From Roseomonas gilardii (lineage in GTDB: Bacteria > Pseudomonadota > Alphaproteobacteria > Acetobacterales > Acetobacteraceae), in assembly GCF_001941945.1 (NCBI RefSeq), contig NZ_CP015583.1, positions 1,105,001 through 1,169,000 on the forward strand: DNA of 64,000 nt, given 5' to 3'. Under the pieces are notes generated by a model. The model searched no databases. It had not been told where the DNA came from and worked only from the letters and a program-made list of their open reading frames with translations. This document shows, piece after piece, positions 50,852-60,682 of this stretch. Position 1 is the first letter of the stretch. Every line of letters starts with the position of its first letter. A program made the position numbers and the translations under genes.

Positions 50852-52201
50852 ATGGCCTCCATGCGTCCAAGCGGCAGGATCACGTTGCTGGCCGCCAGCG
50901 TCTCGCTGGCCTCGCTCGCGGGCCTGTCCCTCGGTGGTGGGGCCGCCCTGGCCCAGACCACGCTCACCATCGCCACGGTGAACAACGGCGACATGGTGGT
51001 GATGCAGCGGCTGTCCGCGAGGTTCGAGCAACAGCACCCCGACATCAAGCTGCGCTGGGTGGTGCTGGAGGAGAACGTGTTGCGCCAGCGCGTGACCACC
51101 GACATCGCGACCAGGGCCGGCCAGTTCGACATCATGACCATCGGCAACTACGAGGTGCCGATCTGGGCCAAGCAGGGCTGGCTGGAGCCGATGGAGAACC
51201 TGCCGGCCAGCTATGACGTCGATGACCTGCTGAAGCCGGTGCGCGAGGGCCTTACCTACGAGAACAAGCTCTACGCCCTGCCTTTCTATGGCGAGAGCGC
51301 CATGACCTATTACCGCAAGGACCTGTTCCAGAAGGCCGGCATCACCATGCCGGAGCAGCCGAACTATGACCAGGTGAAGGAGGCGGCGGCCAAGATCACC
51401 GACAAGCCCGGCCAGGTCTTCGGCATCTGCCTGCGCGGCAAACCCGGCTGGGGCGAGAACATGGCCTATGTCACCTCGCTGGTGACGACCTTCGGCGGGC
51501 AGTGGTTCGACAAGAGCTGGAAGACCACGATCGACACGCCGGAATGGCACAAGGCGCTCACCTACTACAACGACGTGCTGAAGAACTATGGCCCGCCGGG
51601 CGCCACCTCGAACGGGTTCAACGAGAACCTCGCCCTGACGGCGGGCGGGCGCTGCGGCATGTGGATCGATTCCACGGTTGCCGCCGGGCTGCTCTACGAC
51701 ACCAAGCAGTCGCAGGTGGCCGACAAGATCGCCTTCGCACCGATCCCGGTGGGCGATTTCAAGGGCGGGCCGACCTGGCTCTGGAGCTGGAACCTGGGCA
51801 TCCCGGCCTCCTCCAAGCAGAAGGAGGCGGCGAAGACCTTCACCACCTGGGCGACCTCGAAGGAGTACATCCAGCTCGTCGCGCAGGAGAATGGCTGGGT
51901 CGCCGTGCCGCCGGGCACGCGCCGCTCGACCTATGAGAGTGCGGAGTACCAGAAGGCCGCGCCCTTCGCCTCCTTCGTGCTCAAGGCGATCGAGACGGCG
52001 AACCCGAATGGCGAGACGAAGAACCCGCGCCCCTATACCGGCGCGCAGTTCGTGGCGATCCCGGAATTCCAGGGGATCGGCACCCAGGTCGGCCAGACCG
52101 TCGCCGGCACGCTGACCGGGCAGACGAGCATCGATGCGGCGCTGAAGGCGGCGCAGTCGGCCACCGACCGCACCATGCGGCAGGCCGGCTACGGCCGCTG
52201 A
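50852..52201 (+). CDS. smoE: Sugar-alcohol ABC transporter substrate-binding protein (SmoE/MtlE type)
   Basis: Periplasmic binding protein of 449 residues for sorbitol/mannitol-type polyols. Signal peptide ends at GAALAQ. Mature motifs are LTIATVNNGDMVVMQRLSARFEQQHPDIKLRWVVLEENVLRQRVTTDI, GQFDIMTIGNYEVPIWAKQGWL and GPTWLWSWNLGIPASSKQKEAA, matching the SmoE/MtlE branch. Chosen ATG 50852 has TGAGGA 8 bases upstream; in-frame starts at 50843 and GTG 50837 are alternatives. First gene of a six-gene operon. Confidence 0.88.
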   Translation: MASMRPSGRITLLAASVSLASLAGLSLGGGAALAQTTLTIATVNNGDMVVMQRLSARFEQQHPDIKLRWVVLEENVLRQRVTTDIATRAGQFDIMTIGNYEVPIWAKQGWLEPMENLPASYDVDDLLKPVREGLTYENKLYALPFYGESAMTYYRKDLFQKAGITMPEQPNYDQVKEAAAKITDKPGQVFGICLRGKPGWGENMAYVTSLVTTFGGQWFDKSWKTTIDTPEWHKALTYYNDVLKNYGPPGATSNGFNENLALTAGGRCGMWIDSTVAAGLLYDTKQSQVADKIAFAPIPVGDFKGGPTWLWSWNLGIPASSKQKEAAKTFTTWATSKEYIQLVAQENGWVAVPPGTRRSTYESAEYQKAAPFASFVLKAIETANPNGETKNPRPYTGAQFVAIPEFQGIGTQVGQTVAGTLTGQTSIDAALKAAQSATDRTMRQAGYGR

Positions 52202-52273
52202 CGCGCTGATCCCGCCGCCGCGCCGGGGCCACCGGCGCGGCACCCGCATGCCGGGAGGTTTCCGGGAGGTCCC

Positions 52274-53182
52274 ATGTCCGCCATCTCCGCCCAGCACGCC
52301 GCGGCCAGGGAGCCGGCCAGGCCGAAGCGTTCCGGCACGCTGCCCCTGATCGCTCCATCGGTCGGCGTCCTGTTGCTCTGGATGATCGTGCCGCTGGTGA
52401 TGACGGTGTGGTTCTCCTTCCAGCGCTACAACCTGCTGAACCCGATGGTGACGGGCTTCGCGGGGCTGGAGAATTACGAGTTCCTGGTCACCGATCCGGA
52501 TTTCTGGGCCTCGCTGGTCAACACGCTGGTGCTGGTGGGCTCGGTGCTGGCGATCACCGTGGTGCTCGGCACGCTGCTGGCGGTGCTGTTCGACCAGAAC
52601 TTCCCCGGCCGGAACGTGGCGCGGCTGCTGGCCATCGCCCCCTTCTTCGTCATGCCGACGGTCAGCGCGCTGATCTGGAAGAACCTGATGATGCACCCGA
52701 TCTACGGCGTGCTGGCCGCCCTCTGGCGCGGCGTCGGGCTGACGCCGGTGGACTGGTTCGCCCAGTTCCCCATGCTCTCGATCATCGTCATCGTCTCCTG
52801 GCAGTGGCTGCCCTTCGCGCTGCTGATCCTGCTCACCGCCATCCAGTCCCTGGACCACGAGCAGAAGGAGGCGGCGCGGATGGACGGCGCGGGGCCGGTC
52901 GCGCAGTTCCTCCACATCACCCTGCCGCATCTCGGCCGCGCCATCAGCGTGGTGATCATGATCGAGACGATCTTCCTGCTGACCGTCTTCGCGGAGATCT
53001 TCGTCACCACCTCGGGCGGGCCGGGCAATGCCACCACCAACCTCGCCTTCCTGATCTATGCCCGCGCGCTGCTGCAGTTCGATGTCGGCGGCGGTTCGGC
53101 GGGCGGCATGGTGGCGATCCTGCTGGCCAATATCGTGGCCTTCTTCCTGGTGCGCAGCATCGCGCGCCGGCTGGAGATCTGA
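52274..53182 (+). CDS. smoF: Sugar-alcohol ABC transporter permease 1 (SmoF type)
   Basis: Inner-membrane permease of 302 residues with about six segments (FRGTLPLIAPSVGVLLLWMIVPLVM region onward). EAA loop: EAARMDGAGPVAQFLHITLPHLG. 72 bp after smoE and 4 bp before smoG. Pairs with SmoG. Confidence 0.9.
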   Translation: MSAISAQHAAAREPARPKRSGTLPLIAPSVGVLLLWMIVPLVMTVWFSFQRYNLLNPMVTGFAGLENYEFLVTDPDFWASLVNTLVLVGSVLAITVVLGTLLAVLFDQNFPGRNVARLLAIAPFFVMPTVSALIWKNLMMHPIYGVLAALWRGVGLTPVDWFAQFPMLSIIVIVSWQWLPFALLILLTAIQSLDHEQKEAARMDGAGPVAQFLHITLPHLGRAISVVIMIETIFLLTVFAEIFVTTSGGPGNATTNLAFLIYARALLQFDVGGGSAGGMVAILLANIVAFFLVRSIARRLEI

Positions 53183-53186
53183 CGCC

Positions 53187-54008
53187 ATGCGCGAGAGCAC
53201 GACGCAGCGCATCCTGGTCGCCATCCTGGGCTGGGCCGTGGCGCTGGCCCTGTTCTTCCCCATCCTCTGGATGGTCCTGACCGGCTTCAAGACCGAGGTG
53301 GCGGCCATCGCCACCCCGCCGCAGCTCATCTTCCAGCCGACGCTCGAAAGCTATGCCGAGGTGCGGGACCGGGCGGACTATCTCCACTTCGCGCTGAACA
53401 GCGTCGTCATCTCCTTCGGCGGCACCATCCTGGCGCTCGCCTTCGCGATCCCCGCCGCCTATGCCATGGCCTTCCACCCGACGAAGCGCACGCGCGGCAC
53501 GCTGCTCTGGATGCTGTCCACCAAGATGCTGCCGCCGGTCGGCGTGCTGGTGCCGATCTACCTGATCTTCCGCACGCTGGGGCTGCTCGACAGCCGCACG
53601 GGGCTCATCATCATCTACGCGCTGATGAACCTGCCCATCGTGGTCTGGATGCTCTTCACCTTCTTCAAGGAGGTGCCGCACGAGATCCTGGAGGCGGGGC
53701 GGATGGACGGGGCGAAGACCTGGGCGGAGTTCCGCCACCTGCTGCTGCCGCTCAGCCTGCCGGGCATCGCCTCCACCGGGCTGCTCTCGCTGATCCTGTG
53801 CTGGAACGAGGCCTTCTGGAGCCTGAACCTCACCACCTCGGAGGCGGCGCCGCTCACCACCTTCATCGCCTCCTTCTCCTCGCCGCAGGGGTTGTTCTTC
53901 GCCAAGCTCTCGGCCGCCTCCACCATCGCCGTGGCGCCGATCCTCATCTTCGGCTGGCTCAGCCAGCGCCAGCTCGTCCGCGGCCTGACCTTCGGCGCGG
54001 TGAAATAG
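53187..54008 (+). CDS. smoG: Sugar-alcohol ABC transporter permease 2 (SmoG type)
   Basis: Second inner-membrane permease, 273 residues, about six segments. EAA loop: EAGRMDGAKTWAEFRHLLLPLSLPG. ATG 53187 begins MRESTTQRILVAILGWAVALALFF. It lies 4 bp after smoF and 10 bp before smoK. Confidence 0.9.
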   Translation: MRESTTQRILVAILGWAVALALFFPILWMVLTGFKTEVAAIATPPQLIFQPTLESYAEVRDRADYLHFALNSVVISFGGTILALAFAIPAAYAMAFHPTKRTRGTLLWMLSTKMLPPVGVLVPIYLIFRTLGLLDSRTGLIIIYALMNLPIVVWMLFTFFKEVPHEILEAGRMDGAKTWAEFRHLLLPLSLPGIASTGLLSLILCWNEAFWSLNLTTSEAAPLTTFIASFSSPQGLFFAKLSAASTIAVAPILIFGWLSQRQLVRGLTFGAVK

Positions 54009-54018
54009 GAGAACCCGC

Positions 54019-55122
<1,104 letters not shown>

Positions 55123-55133
55123 GGAGGGCCGGC

Positions 55134-56588
55134 ATGTATCTCGGCCTGGATTTCGGCACCTCCTCGGTCAAGGCCCTGCTGGTGGACGAGGCGCAGCGCG
55201 TGCTGGCCAGCGCCAGCAGCCCGCTCGCCGTCTCCCGCCCCGCGCCCGGGCACAGCGAGCAGGACCCGCGGGACTGGTGGCAGGCCATGCTCGATGCCGT
55301 GGCCGCCCTGCGCGCGCGGGAGCCCGCCGCCTTCGCCGCGCTGCGCGGCATCGGCCTGTCGGGGCAGATGCATGGCGCCGTGCTGCTGGATGCGGCGGGC
55401 GAGGTGCTGCGGCCCGCCATCCTGTGGAACGACACACGCGCCATTGCCGAATGCCGCGAGATGGAGGCGGCCTTCCCGGCGCTGCACACGGTGGCGGGCA
55501 ACCTCGCCATGCCGGGCTTCACCGCGCCGAAGCTGCTCTGGGTGCGGAAGCACGAGCCCGGGGTCTTCGCCCGCACGGCCCGGGTGCTGCTGCCCAAGGC
55601 CTGGGTGCGCTACCGCCTGACCGGCGAGTTCATCGAGGACATGTCGGACGCTTCCGGCACGCTCTGGCTGGATGTCGGGCGGCGCGACTGGTCCGATGCC
55701 GCGCTGGCCGTCACGGGGCTGTCGCGCGACCACATGCCGCGCCTGGTGGAAGGCAGCGCGCCGGGCGGGATGCTGCGGCCGGAACTGCGGCGCGAATGGG
55801 GGCTGTCCGGCCCGGTCGTGGTGGCGGGCAGCGCCGGCGACAACGCGGCGGGCGCGGTCGGGCTGGGGGCGATCCATCCGGGCGATGCCTTCGTCTCGCT
55901 GGGCACCTCCGGCGTGCTCTGGGCGACGACGGACCGCTACGCGCCCTATCCGAAGGCGGCGGTGCATGCCTTCTGTCATGCCCTGCCGGGGCTCTGGCAC
56001 CAGATGGGGGTGACGCTCTCGGCGGCCTCCTGCCTCGGCTGGTGGGCGCAGGTGGCGGGGCAGGGGGAGGCGGCGCTGCTGGCCGAGCTGCCCGCGATCC
56101 GCAGGCCATCGGATGCGGTCTTCCTGCCCTACCTCTCCGGGGAACGCACGCCGCACAATGACGGCGCGATCCGTGGCGCCTTCGCCGGCCTGTCGATGGA
56201 CACGGACCGCGCGGCGCTGACCCAGGCGGTGCTGGAGGGCGTGGCCTTCTCCTTCCGCGACGGGCTCGACGCGCTGGCCGCCTCCGGCACGGTGATCCGC
56301 GAGGCGGACGTGATCGGCGGCGGTTCCCGCTCCCGCGCCTGGATCGGCATCATCGCGGCGGTGCTGGGCATTCCCCTGCACGTGCTGGCGGAGGGCGAGT
56401 ATGGCGGCGCCTTCGGGGGGGCGCGCCTCGCCCGGCTGGCCGTGACGGGCGAGGACCCGACGGCCGTCTGCATCCCGCCGAGGCGGCTGGAAACGGTGAT
56501 GCCCGACCCGGAACTCGCCGGGTCCTATGCCGCCCCACTGCGCCGCTACCGCGCCCTCTATCCGGCCATCGCCGGTTCCTTTTCCTGA
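55134..56588 (+). CDS. xylB: Xylulokinase / FGGY-family carbohydrate kinase
   Basis: Sugar kinase of 484 residues. FGGY-family motifs: LGLDFGTSSVKALLVDE at the N-terminus, GLSGQMHGAVLLD, LWNDTRA, GSAGDNAAGAVGLG and the C-terminal GGGSRSRAWIGIIAAVLG. The GQMHG motif is typical of xylulokinases. Sits between a polyol importer and a polyol dehydrogenase, so phosphorylation of D-xylulose (from D-arabitol or xylitol) is likely; D-fructose or D-ribulose are other options. Confidence 0.9.
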   Translation: MYLGLDFGTSSVKALLVDEAQRVLASASSPLAVSRPAPGHSEQDPRDWWQAMLDAVAALRAREPAAFAALRGIGLSGQMHGAVLLDAAGEVLRPAILWNDTRAIAECREMEAAFPALHTVAGNLAMPGFTAPKLLWVRKHEPGVFARTARVLLPKAWVRYRLTGEFIEDMSDASGTLWLDVGRRDWSDAALAVTGLSRDHMPRLVEGSAPGGMLRPELRREWGLSGPVVVAGSAGDNAAGAVGLGAIHPGDAFVSLGTSGVLWATTDRYAPYPKAAVHAFCHALPGLWHQMGVTLSAASCLGWWAQVAGQGEAALLAELPAIRRPSDAVFLPYLSGERTPHNDGAIRGAFAGLSMDTDRAALTQAVLEGVAFSFRDGLDALAASGTVIREADVIGGGSRSRAWIGIIAAVLGIPLHVLAEGEYGGAFGGARLARLAVTGEDPTAVCIPPRRLETVMPDPELAGSYAAPLRRYRALYPAIAGSFS

Positions 56589-56602
56589 GCCGAGGTCTTC
56601 CC

Positions 56603-58084
56603 ATGAGCGCCATTCCGCTCAACCGCGCCAATCTGGCGATGCTGCGCCCGCCCATCCAGGTCCCAGCCTATGATCCCGTGACGGTGACGCCGGGCATCGT
56701 GCATCTCGGCCTGGGCGGCTTCCACCGCGCGCACATGGCCCGCTACACGCACGAGCTGATGGAGCGCGATCCCGGGGCGCGGGAATGGGGCATCGCGGGG
56801 GCCGGCATCCAGCCCGCCGACAAGCGGATGCGCGAGAGCCTGGGGCCGCAGGACTGGCTCTACACGCTGGTGGAGCGCGAGGGCGAACAGGAGAAGGTCG
56901 CGGTCATCGGCGCGCTGACCGAGATGATCTATGCGGGCGAGGATTCCACGGAGGTGCTGGCCCGCATCGCCGATCCGCGCATCCGCATCGTCAGCCTGTC
57001 GGTGACGGAGAACGGCTACTGCCTGAACCGCGCCACCAAGCGGCTGGACACGGAGCACCGGCTGATCCGGCAGGACCTCGCCACGCCGGAACGCCCCGCC
57101 AGCGCCATCGGCATCATCGTGGAAGGCTTCCGCTGCCGGAAGGAAGCCGGGCTGCCCGCCTTCACCGCGCTGAGCTGCGACAACATCCAGCACAATGGCG
57201 AGGTGCTGCGCGATGCCGTGCTGACCCTGGCGGGGCTGCGCGACAAGGCATTGGCGGCGTGGATCGAGGCCGAGGCGAGCTTCCCCAGCACCATGGTGGA
57301 CCGCATCACCCCCGTCACCACCGAGGCGCAGATCCGCGAGCTGGCGGAGAAGCATGGCATCGCCGACAACTGGCCGGTCTTCGCCGAGCCCTTCTCGCAA
57401 TGGGTGATCGAGGACCGCTTCCCGCTGGGCCGCCCGGCCTGGGAGGCGGTGGGGGCGCAGTTCGTCGGGGATGTCGCGCCCTATGAGTTCATGAAGCTGC
57501 GGCTGCTGAACGCCAGCCATCTCGCCATGTCGGGGCCGGGGCGGCTCGCGGGCTATACCTATATCGACGAGACCATGGCGAACCCGCTTTTCCGCCGCTA
57601 CATGGCCGCGCTGATGGACCGGGAAACGGAACCGACCCTGGCGCCGGTGCTGGGGATTGACCTCGCGGACTACAAGGCCACGCTGATCCGCCGCTTCGCC
57701 AACACCGCGATCAAGGACACGGTGGAACGGGTCAACACCGATGCGCCGCTGAACGTGCTGGTCGATCCGATCCGCGACCGGCTGAAGTCGGGCGGCGGGG
57801 TGGATCTGCTGGCCATCGCGCTGGCCGCCTGGATGCGGCGCGTGCGCGGGGAGGACGAGCAGGGGCGGGAGATCGAGGTGAAGCACCCGCTGGCCGGGTT
57901 GCTGCGCGAGAAGGCCATCGAGGGCGGGCCGGACCCGGTGCCGCTGCTCTCGATCGGACAGCTCTTCGGGGAGCTGGGGCAGGACGAGCGCCTCGTCGCG
58001 GCGCTGCGGAAGTGGCTCGGCTCCTTCTACGGGGTGGGGAGCCTGAAGACGCTGGAGCGGGCGGCGGCCGAGCTGGAATTCTGA
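56603..58084 (+). CDS. mtlK: Mannitol/D-arabitol 2-dehydrogenase (polyol-specific long-chain dehydrogenase)
   Basis: NAD-dependent enzyme of 493 residues oxidising D-mannitol to D-fructose or D-arabitol to D-xylulose. Characteristic motifs are VHLGLGGFHRAHMA (cofactor), SLSVTENGY, DNIQHNGEVL, NWPVFAEPFSQWVIED and the catalytic KxxxxNxxH as KLRLLNASH. Last gene of the operon; the pairing with a xylulokinase points to D-arabitol or to several polyols. A strong hairpin follows. Confidence 0.92.
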   Translation: MSAIPLNRANLAMLRPPIQVPAYDPVTVTPGIVHLGLGGFHRAHMARYTHELMERDPGAREWGIAGAGIQPADKRMRESLGPQDWLYTLVEREGEQEKVAVIGALTEMIYAGEDSTEVLARIADPRIRIVSLSVTENGYCLNRATKRLDTEHRLIRQDLATPERPASAIGIIVEGFRCRKEAGLPAFTALSCDNIQHNGEVLRDAVLTLAGLRDKALAAWIEAEASFPSTMVDRITPVTTEAQIRELAEKHGIADNWPVFAEPFSQWVIEDRFPLGRPAWEAVGAQFVGDVAPYEFMKLRLLNASHLAMSGPGRLAGYTYIDETMANPLFRRYMAALMDRETEPTLAPVLGIDLADYKATLIRRFANTAIKDTVERVNTDAPLNVLVDPIRDRLKSGGGVDLLAIALAAWMRRVRGEDEQGREIEVKHPLAGLLREKAIEGGPDPVPLLSIGQLFGELGQDERLVAALRKWLGSFYGVGSLKTLERAAAELEF

Positions 58085-58089
58085 CCGAG

Positions 58090-58121
58090 GCTCCCGGGAA
58101 AGGCGGACCTTTCCCGGGAGC
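58090..58121. terminator. Perfect hairpin between mtlK and MFS gene
   Basis: GCTCCCGGGAAAGG (58090-58103) pairs with CCTTTCCCGGGAGC (58108-58121), loop CGGA. Between convergent genes, so it can work on both strands. No T-run. Confidence 0.75.
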
Positions 58122-58127
58122 GGACGC

Positions 58128-59414
58128 TCAGCCCAGCGTGGCCCGGCGCTGCGTCACCGCGGCCGTCTCGCGCGGGGCGCGCACCAGCACCGTCACCGCG
58201 ATCACGCCCAGCACGGCGATGGAGCCGGCCAGCACGAAGGCGCTGGTGAAGGAGCCGGTGGACTGCACGATGAAGCCGGTGACCGCCGGGCCGATGATGC
58301 CCGCGATGTTCGCCAGCCCGTGCACGAAGCCGCCGGTGGCGCCAACATATTCGCGCGGCACGGCATCCTGCACGATGGTCCAGTAGGTGCTGCCGGTCAG
58401 ATAGAGGGCGCAGATGGTGATCGCGGTCAGCGCCACCGCGCCGGTCACCGTCGTCATCATGCCCGCCACCATGATCGCCACGGCGGCGATGCCCAGGCAG
58501 ACCACCAGCACGATCTTGCGGGAGAAGAGCGCGTTGCCCGTGCGGCGGTAGATCACGTCGGTCAGGAAGCCGCCGCCGATCAGTCCCATGCAGCCCAGGA
58601 TCCAGGGGATCACCGTGACCAGGCTCATGTCGTGCAGGCTGAGCCCGCGCGCCATGGTCAGGTAGCTGGGGAACCAGGTCAGGAAGAAGTACAGGATGTA
58701 GTTGTAGCCGAAGAAGGCGAAGGCCGTGGCCAGCACCGCCGGCTTGCGCAGCTGCGAACCCAGCCCGGGCGGCGAGACATGCGAGGGCAGGGCGTCCGGC
58801 TGGTCCCCGGCGATCTCGCGCCGCTCCTCCTCGCTGACGCGCGGGTCGCCTTCCGGCGAGTTGCTCATCAGGGTCAGCCAGAAGACCAGCCAGACCAGGC
58901 CGATCGCCGCCACCACGAAGAAGGAGACGCGCCAGCCGAAATGCAGAACGGTGAAGCCCACCAGCGGCCCGGCGATGGCGCCGCCCAGCGGCGTTCCGCC
59001 ATTGGCGATGCCGATCGCGGTGCCGGCCTCCCGCCGGGGGAACCAGTTGCTGACCATCTTGTTGGCGCTGGCGGAGAAGGGGCCCTCGCCGATGCCGAAG
59101 CCGATGCGGATCAGCAGCATGGAGACGAAGCCGCCGGCCAGCCCGGTCAGGCCGCAGAAGACCGACCAGACGCCCATGGAGAGGGAGAAGACCCGGTAGG
59201 GCCCCGCCTTGTCCGAGATCAGCCCGCCGATGAAGTTGAAGATGGCGTAGCCGAAGAAGAAGCTGCTGAAGACCAGGCCCATTTCCGAAGGGCTGAGGCC
59301 CAGATCGCCCGAAACCGCGGGGGCCGCGATCGAGAGGGCGCTGCGGTCCATGTAATTGATGATGCCTGCCAGAAAGAGCAGGAAGACAGCCAGGTGGCGG
59401 CGCTTCTTCCACAT
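58128..59414 (-). CDS. MFS transporter, anion:cation symporter family (hexonate/hexuronate type)
   Basis: Inner-membrane symporter of 428 residues with about 12 segments. N-terminal LAVFLLFLAGIINYMDRSALSIAAPAV is the mark of the ACS family (GudP, GarP, ExuT, DgoT). RIGFGIGEGPFSASANKMVSNWFPRREAGTAIGIANGGTPLG is its loop and helix signature. Likely brings in a sugar acid used by the neighbouring dehydrogenase and uxu genes. ATG 59414 (MWKKRRHLA) chosen; upstream frames are outside the family. Divergent from the zinc dehydrogenase across a palindromic operator. Confidence 0.9.
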   Translation of the reverse strand: MWKKRRHLAVFLLFLAGIINYMDRSALSIAAPAVSGDLGLSPSEMGLVFSSFFFGYAIFNFIGGLISDKAGPYRVFSLSMGVWSVFCGLTGLAGGFVSMLLIRIGFGIGEGPFSASANKMVSNWFPRREAGTAIGIANGGTPLGGAIAGPLVGFTVLHFGWRVSFFVVAAIGLVWLVFWLTLMSNSPEGDPRVSEEERREIAGDQPDALPSHVSPPGLGSQLRKPAVLATAFAFFGYNYILYFFLTWFPSYLTMARGLSLHDMSLVTVIPWILGCMGLIGGGFLTDVIYRRTGNALFSRKIVLVVCLGIAAVAIMVAGMMTTVTGAVALTAITICALYLTGSTYWTIVQDAVPREYVGATGGFVHGLANIAGIIGPAVTGFIVQSTGSFTSAFVLAGSIAVLGVIAVTVLVRAPRETAAVTQRRATLG

Positions 59415-59544
59415 GGGTGGAGGGTCCCTCTTCGCGTTCCTCTCGGAGGCGGGGCACGGGGAGGGGAAGGCACGCCCCGGGGCGGGGCGGCGGCGTTTCC
59501 TCGTCCGGGCGCGCCCTTGCCGGGCTCCAGCCTCGTCATTACCG

Positions 59545-59577
59545 ATGACATTGCATTCTACCATGGTAGAATGTCAA
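59545..59577. promoter_or_regulatory. Overlapping divergent promoters on a perfect 20-bp palindrome
   Basis: CATTCTACCATGGTAGAATG at 59554-59573 is an exact palindrome. On the + strand, -35 ATGACA (59545-59550), 16 bp, -10 TAGAAT (59567-59572) reads towards the zinc dehydrogenase. On the - strand, -35 TTGACA (59577-59572), 16 bp, -10 TGCAAT (59555-59550) reads towards the MFS gene. A dimer bound to the palindrome would block both. The likely binder is the GntR-family protein at the window end; this is inference. Confidence 0.75.
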
Positions 59578-59596
59578 CGAAGATAGGGAGGTTGCC

Positions 59597-60634
59597 ATGC
59601 GAAGTTGCGTGCTGCATGCGGCGGAGGACCTGCGGATCGAGGAACGGCCCCTGGCCGGGCTGGGCCCGAACGAGGTGCGGCTGCGGGTCCGGGCCGGCGG
59701 GATCTGCGGGTCCGACCTGCACTACTTCTTCCACGGACGGGTCGGCGATTTCGTGATCCGGGAGCCGTTAGTGCCCGGGCACGAGTTCGCGGGCGAGGTG
59801 GCCGAGACCGGCCCTGCCGTCACACGGGTGAAGGCGGGCGACCGGGTCTGCGTGAACCCGTCGCGCACCTGCGGCCGCTGTCCGCGCTGCCGCGAGGGCC
59901 GGCCCAACCTGTGCGAGAACGTCTTCTTCATGGGCAGCGCCAGCAAGTTCCCGCACATGCATGGCGGCTTCACCGAATATGTCTCGGTGGAGGAGGGGCA
60001 GTGCTTCCCGGTCTCGGGCGACCTGCCCTTCGCCGAGATGGCCTTCGCGGAGCCGCTCTCGGTCGCGCTCCATGCCGCGCTGCGCGGCGGCAACCTGATG
60101 GGGCGCAAGGTGCTGGTGACCGGCGCCGGGCCGATCGGCCAGCTCGTGCTGCTGGCGGCGAAGCGAGGCGGGGCGGCGCATCTGGCCATCACCGACATGA
60201 TCGACGAGCCGCTGGCGGTGGCCCGCCGGATCGGCGCGGACGAGGCCTTCAACGTTGCCGCCGGCACGGGTGAGCTGGACGAGGCCGCGAAGCGCCTCGG
60301 CGGCTATGACGTGGTCTTCGAGGCCTCCGGCGCCTCCCCGGCGCTCAATGCCGGGCTGATGGCGGTGCGGGCGGGCGGTATCGTGGTGCAGGTCGGCTCC
60401 CTTCCGGGCGGCCAGACGCCGGTGATGGCCAACCGCATCATGGCGCGGGAGATCGACCTGCGCGGTGCCTTCCGCTTCGGCGATGTCTTCGGCGACGCGG
60501 TGACCTGCCTGGAGAAGCGGCAGATCGACATCCGCCCGATCCTGACGGCGAAGATGCCGATGGAACGGGCGGGCGAGGCTTTCCACGCGGCGCGCGACCG
60601 GGCGAGGAACCTGAAGGTCGTGATCGAGTTCTGA
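59597..60634 (+). CDS. Zinc-dependent L-idonate/L-gulonate 5-dehydrogenase-type enzyme
   Basis: Medium-chain alcohol dehydrogenase of 345 residues. Catalytic zinc Cys in GGICGSDLHYFFHGRVGDF, His-Glu in PGHEFAGEV, structural zinc cysteines in CGRCPRCREGRPNLC and the Rossmann segment VLVTGAGPIGQLVLLAA. The N-terminus matches L-idonate 5-dehydrogenases. Here its partners are uxuA and uxuB rather than idnO or idnK, so oxidation of L-gulonate to D-fructuronate is an attractive alternative. ATG 59597 follows AGGGAGG. Ends in a terminator shared with uxuA. Confidence 0.87.
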   Translation: MRSCVLHAAEDLRIEERPLAGLGPNEVRLRVRAGGICGSDLHYFFHGRVGDFVIREPLVPGHEFAGEVAETGPAVTRVKAGDRVCVNPSRTCGRCPRCREGRPNLCENVFFMGSASKFPHMHGGFTEYVSVEEGQCFPVSGDLPFAEMAFAEPLSVALHAALRGGNLMGRKVLVTGAGPIGQLVLLAAKRGGAAHLAITDMIDEPLAVARRIGADEAFNVAAGTGELDEAAKRLGGYDVVFEASGASPALNAGLMAVRAGGIVVQVGSLPGGQTPVMANRIMAREIDLRGAFRFGDVFGDAVTCLEKRQIDIRPILTAKMPMERAGEAFHAARDRARNLKVVIEF

Positions 60635-60640
60635 GCCGGT

Positions 60641-60676
60641 TCCCGGGGGGGAGGGGCGGGCCGCTCCCCCCCGGGA
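60641..60676. terminator. Bidirectional hairpin between the zinc dehydrogenase gene and uxuA
   Basis: TCCCGGGGGGGAG (60641-60653) pairs perfectly with CTCCCCCCCGGGA (60664-60676), 10-nt loop. Serves two convergent genes. No T-run. Confidence 0.75.
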
Positions 60677-60682
60677 CGGGCT

